NCBI RefSeq assembly: GCF_022489035.1
Contig: NZ_JAKVTV010000004.1
Location: forward strand, 209,575-273,574
Direction of reading: 5' to 3'
DNA: 64,000 nt
Origin: Christiangramia lutea
Lineage (GTDB): Bacteria > Bacteroidota > Bacteroidia > Flavobacteriales > Flavobacteriaceae
Shown here: positions 61,505 to 64,000 of the stretch, piece after piece
Layout of the letters: each line of letters starts with the position of its first letter
Numbering within the stretch: the first letter of the stretch is position 1
The notes under the pieces: generated by a model
The model's input: the letters and a program-made list of their open reading frames with translations, nothing else
Told to the model about the DNA's origin: nothing
Database searches by the model: none
Made by a program: the position numbers and the translations under genes

Positions 61505-62530
61505 TTTTTAAAGAATCTCCAGAATTAGGAATATTTTTTCAGGACTTTCTCCGGTTGTACCATGCCCAGTATCTTTAAAATTTACAAAAAATTCTTGGCG
61601 CTGATTTTTTGTTTTCGATGTATCTATCTTTTTTCCAGTCTAAACCAACAGAATGATCGTTGTTTCCTTGTATGACCAATACAGGAATTTGAATACTTGC
61701 TAATTGTCTTAATATGTTCAAATTGTTATATAGTGTATCATTTTGAAACTCCCTATTCACAAAATCAGCTTTTTAAAAGAAACTCATTAAAGTATCCATA
61801 GCAAAATATACATATTTTAATACCTTCTGGAAGGCAGGGCCATTTTGGGTTTATCTCTGTACGAATTGAAATTGAGCTGCCTTTAAAATTTATTTTTTTT
61901 CAAACCCATATCTTAAAGAAATTATCAATTCGGTTTTTATTTTTTCCAGTTGAACTCATTCGTTGTGGTGCTTTTCAACTTTCATTTGAATATTAGAGTT
62001 TTCTATAAGTTCGTAAGCTTATTCTATTTTAATTAGGTTATGACAGAAATACGTAGCATTCGCCACACCACCATCACTAATCTTTGAATTGACCTTAGAT
62101 TGATCATTTATGAGATATAGGAAACTATAGGGTGCTCCTCAAAAATCTCTCATTGTATTTAATTTTCTTTTATCATATTTCTGAACTAGGTGATCAATTA
62201 CAATCCCAGGTCTTCTGAATACTGTTTCATATTGATTAAATCTAAATTTTGAATTTCTTGAGCTATCTGCTCCTTCTCTGGTTCGTGCATGAAATTGAAT
62301 AATTCTGTTCTAAAGAATTTTTATATAGATCATATTCTAACGTGGAGAACTTCCCTTGACCACCATGAAAATGAAGAATTACGGGGTCATGAGAGTTTGC
62401 TTCAACTCATACAAAAAATTAAGATTTTTCCACAGTAATTATAAATGATTCAAATAGAGTTTCCACTATGGTATTGCTGAAAAGTAAAAGAATTGTAGGA
62501 GTAACAAATGGGTAAGTTTTTAATTCATTT
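61505..62530 (-). pseudogene. Alpha/beta-hydrolase (proline iminopeptidase-like) pseudogene
   Basis: Several minus-strand frames reconstruct one hydrolase. The oxyanion segment HDPVILHFHGGQG lies at about 62350-62395. A helix segment with NMKQYSED follows. The nucleophile elbow around 62130 reads MRDF-stop-GAPYSF, where the family has GxSWGG: the catalytic Ser and Trp codons are lost (TTT and TGA). SIQIPVLVIQGNNDHSV (61575-61760) and, in another frame, FVNFKDTGHGTTGESPEKIF (61505-61590) are the C-terminal acid/His region. Multiple stops and frameshifts make it inactive. Confidence 0.7.
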
Positions 62531-62668
62531 GATGTCTTTATAGGTTGACTTTCCTAAGACATATCAGAATTTTCGATGTTGCAAATAGAATTTGAAGGAA
62601 ATAATTATATAAAATCAATGAATAATCTCTAAAAAAAAGGAGTAGGAAAGATTCTTATAATCAGTTTA
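62531..62668. other. Gap after the glycosyltransferase gene
   Basis: AT-rich; no gene, repeat or clear terminator seen. Confidence 0.4.
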
Positions 62669-63724
62669 TCATGCTGTTATACTTTTAATCACCTCTTTTG
62701 GAACCACATAATTTAAATAATAATTCTTAGCTCCAGTTTCTAGTTTTTTACGATAAGAAGGATTGGAAAGTAACATAGAAATATCCTCCTGCAGGTTATT
62801 CAGGTTCGACACAAAATGAATATTTTCTCCATGTGTCAAAGCCCCTGGTAAATTATTTGAAAGTGGTGTTGAAATAATAGCTTTACCCATGGCAAGATAT
62901 TCTCCTAATTTCCATCCATGACAATCGTGAACTGCCGGTGTATTAAAAACAAATAAGGATTCTTTAGTTTTTTCAATGTAAGATTTTACCGAGTATCGCT
63001 CACTAAAAATCAAGTCTTTAAAAAGCTTATATTGAGGGTGGTCCTGGTTTGAAAAAAAGCCACCTTCAAAATCTATATTCATAGATTCACAAGTCTCAAC
63101 GAATGTTTTTCTGTATAGATTAGTTCCCTCAATACAATTTTCATGAGGCCACAATGTACCTATCAAAAAAACGTAAGGCTTATTTCGTTCATGTATTACT
63201 TCAGAATGATATTCCTCTAGTTTAGGTCTTTTAAATTGTAAGTAGTAGTCTAAAATATGGGCCTTCAGTGAAACTAATGGTCTAAATTTACATTTTATAA
63301 AATTTAAAAGACAGTTATAAACCAATTCAAACCCTTCCCACAGATTAATTCCAAAACCAGGTGGTATAGAAATTATTTTCTCATGAAAAGAATTGTCAGA
63401 TAAGTAAGTTGAAAAATTTATTTTAGCATACCTATCGCACCAAATATATGCTCTTTCCTTAATGGTTCTTCTATCTGCAAAATCAATGACGTATTTCTTA
63501 AGGCTTTTATTATTGATTACCACAAAAGCCATATAATGATCATAAGAGTAGGGATCTGAAGCTCGTTTTAAGGAATCGAAATATTTTCCAGAAAATTTCA
63601 CATTCTCCTTGCCAAAAACATCATATAAGCCTCTTATATAAAAAGAAGAGTATTTTATTCTAATAGTAGGGTCAATGTATACTTTTGTCTTATTCACTAA
63701 TTTTCTAATTAATTGGCTTATCAA
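62669..63724 (-). CDS. GT-B-type glycosyltransferase
   Basis: A 351-residue cytosolic glycosyltransferase. The donor-binding end has the family-1-like HDCHGWKLGEYLAMGKAIISTPL (about 270-292), with the Glu that binds the nucleotide sugar, then NLPGALTHGENIHFV and the closing NLQEDISMLLSNPSYRKKLE. The N-terminal domain is divergent. AT content is high and flanking genes are decayed, which suggests horizontal origin in a surface-polysaccharide locus. Sugar specificity cannot be told. Confidence 0.78.
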   Translation of the reverse strand: MISQLIRKLVNKTKVYIDPTIRIKYSSFYIRGLYDVFGKENVKFSGKYFDSLKRASDPYSYDHYMAFVVINNKSLKKYVIDFADRRTIKERAYIWCDRYAKINFSTYLSDNSFHEKIISIPPGFGINLWEGFELVYNCLLNFIKCKFRPLVSLKAHILDYYLQFKRPKLEEYHSEVIHERNKPYVFLIGTLWPHENCIEGTNLYRKTFVETCESMNIDFEGGFFSNQDHPQYKLFKDLIFSERYSVKSYIEKTKESLFVFNTPAVHDCHGWKLGEYLAMGKAIISTPLSNNLPGALTHGENIHFVSNLNNLQEDISMLLSNPSYRKKLETGAKNYYLNYVVPKEVIKSITA

Positions 63725-64000
63725 CGGTCTCCTTTAAATTTGTTTATTAAGATTAGGAACGCGGATTTGTCGGCTTAGTATTGGTTTGTTGGTCAAGTTA
63801 ATTATTTTCTTTCTAACGGTGCCGCTTATTGGCGATGAACCGTCTTAAGTTTAATTTCTCTAAATTTTGAATGTATAACCAGAAAGAACAAAAGAGAGGA
63901 ATAAGGTTACATGAACCGTGGGAACTTGAGATTCCGTCAACAATGATAATCCCCTCTCTTTTCTACTTTAATTTCGTTTAGTTCTGTGAGACCTGGATCT
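63725..64000. other. AT-rich edge region with a possible polysaccharide-deacetylase remnant
   Basis: A plus-strand frame from 63871 reads RGIRLHEPWELEIPSTM, then a stop in FNFV*FCETWI. This faintly resembles the GIR-x-H ... W-E-L ... STM ... GFRCGTW segment of bacterial polysaccharide deacetylases. No intact gene is present; it runs out of the window. Confidence 0.25.

Noticed and set aside
1..64000. CRISPR arrays, prophage, transposases, tRNA or rRNA genes
   Set aside because: No spaced direct repeats, no integrase or transposase motifs and no tRNA cloverleaf or rRNA sequence were seen. The palindromic elements are dispersed hairpins, not arrays.

Overview
The window looks like chromosomal DNA of a marine member of the Flavobacteriaceae (Bacteroidota), close to Gramella/Christiangramia by general gene content. 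This is an inference from several signs. Promoters match the Bacteroidota type (TTG, about 19-20 bp, TAnnTTTG). Starts have no Shine-Dalgarno motif. Non-coding DNA is AT-rich. There are TonB-dependent receptors, surface lipoproteins, ribosomal protein THX, and flavobacterial palindromic intergenic repeats. No tRNA, rRNA, CRISPR array, transposase or prophage was seen.

Layout. 1-10 kb: the end of lpxK, a TPR hybrid histidine kinase, gap and lipA, an ECF sigma factor overlapping a glycosyltransferase gene, a fasciclin lipoprotein, murB and an aminotransferase. 10-18 kb: valS, then a minus-strand run rsfS-ftsH-LUD-cdsA-psd-acyl-CoA-binding protein that couples membrane proteolysis to phospholipid synthesis. 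18-26 kb: birA, pyrE and a NUDIX gene in tight divergence, an M14 peptidase lipoprotein, and a sorbosone-dehydrogenase-type (PQQ family) enzyme whose 3' end overlaps a TonB-dependent receptor resembling E. coli YncD/PqqU. 26-31 kb: coaD, ddl, a PASTA protein, rluD, yaaA, a UDG-family protein, and two very small genes, one encoding ribosomal protein THX.

31.4-38.3 kb is a complete tryptophan operon, trpEGDCFBA. It is preceded by a strong promoter, a short leader peptide with three consecutive Trp codons and an intrinsic terminator, which together make a textbook attenuator. Two palindromic repeat elements sit inside the operon. 38.3-41.4 kb: a MarR-nitroreductase-YceI operon with two matching 12-bp palindromes on its promoter, a rhodanese, and an outer-membrane beta-barrel. 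41.8-50 kb: an HD protein, rlmF, an SQR-like flavoprotein, a DEDDh exonuclease/GIY-YIG fusion, an XRE regulator divergent from a leishmanolysin-like lipoprotein (with a dyad between them), a methyltransferase and an epimerase.

50-61 kb: a DUF808 membrane protein, a GH20 hexosaminidase followed by a secreted FAD oxidoreductase (a likely glycan-use pair), a DinB-like protein, an MscS channel, an FAD/NAD(P) protein and a coiled-coil lipoprotein of unknown role. The last 3 kb is AT-rich and decaying. It holds an alpha/beta-hydrolase pseudogene whose nucleophile elbow is destroyed, an intact glycosyltransferase, and a possible polysaccharide-deacetylase remnant at the edge. This looks like the margin of a surface-polysaccharide locus.
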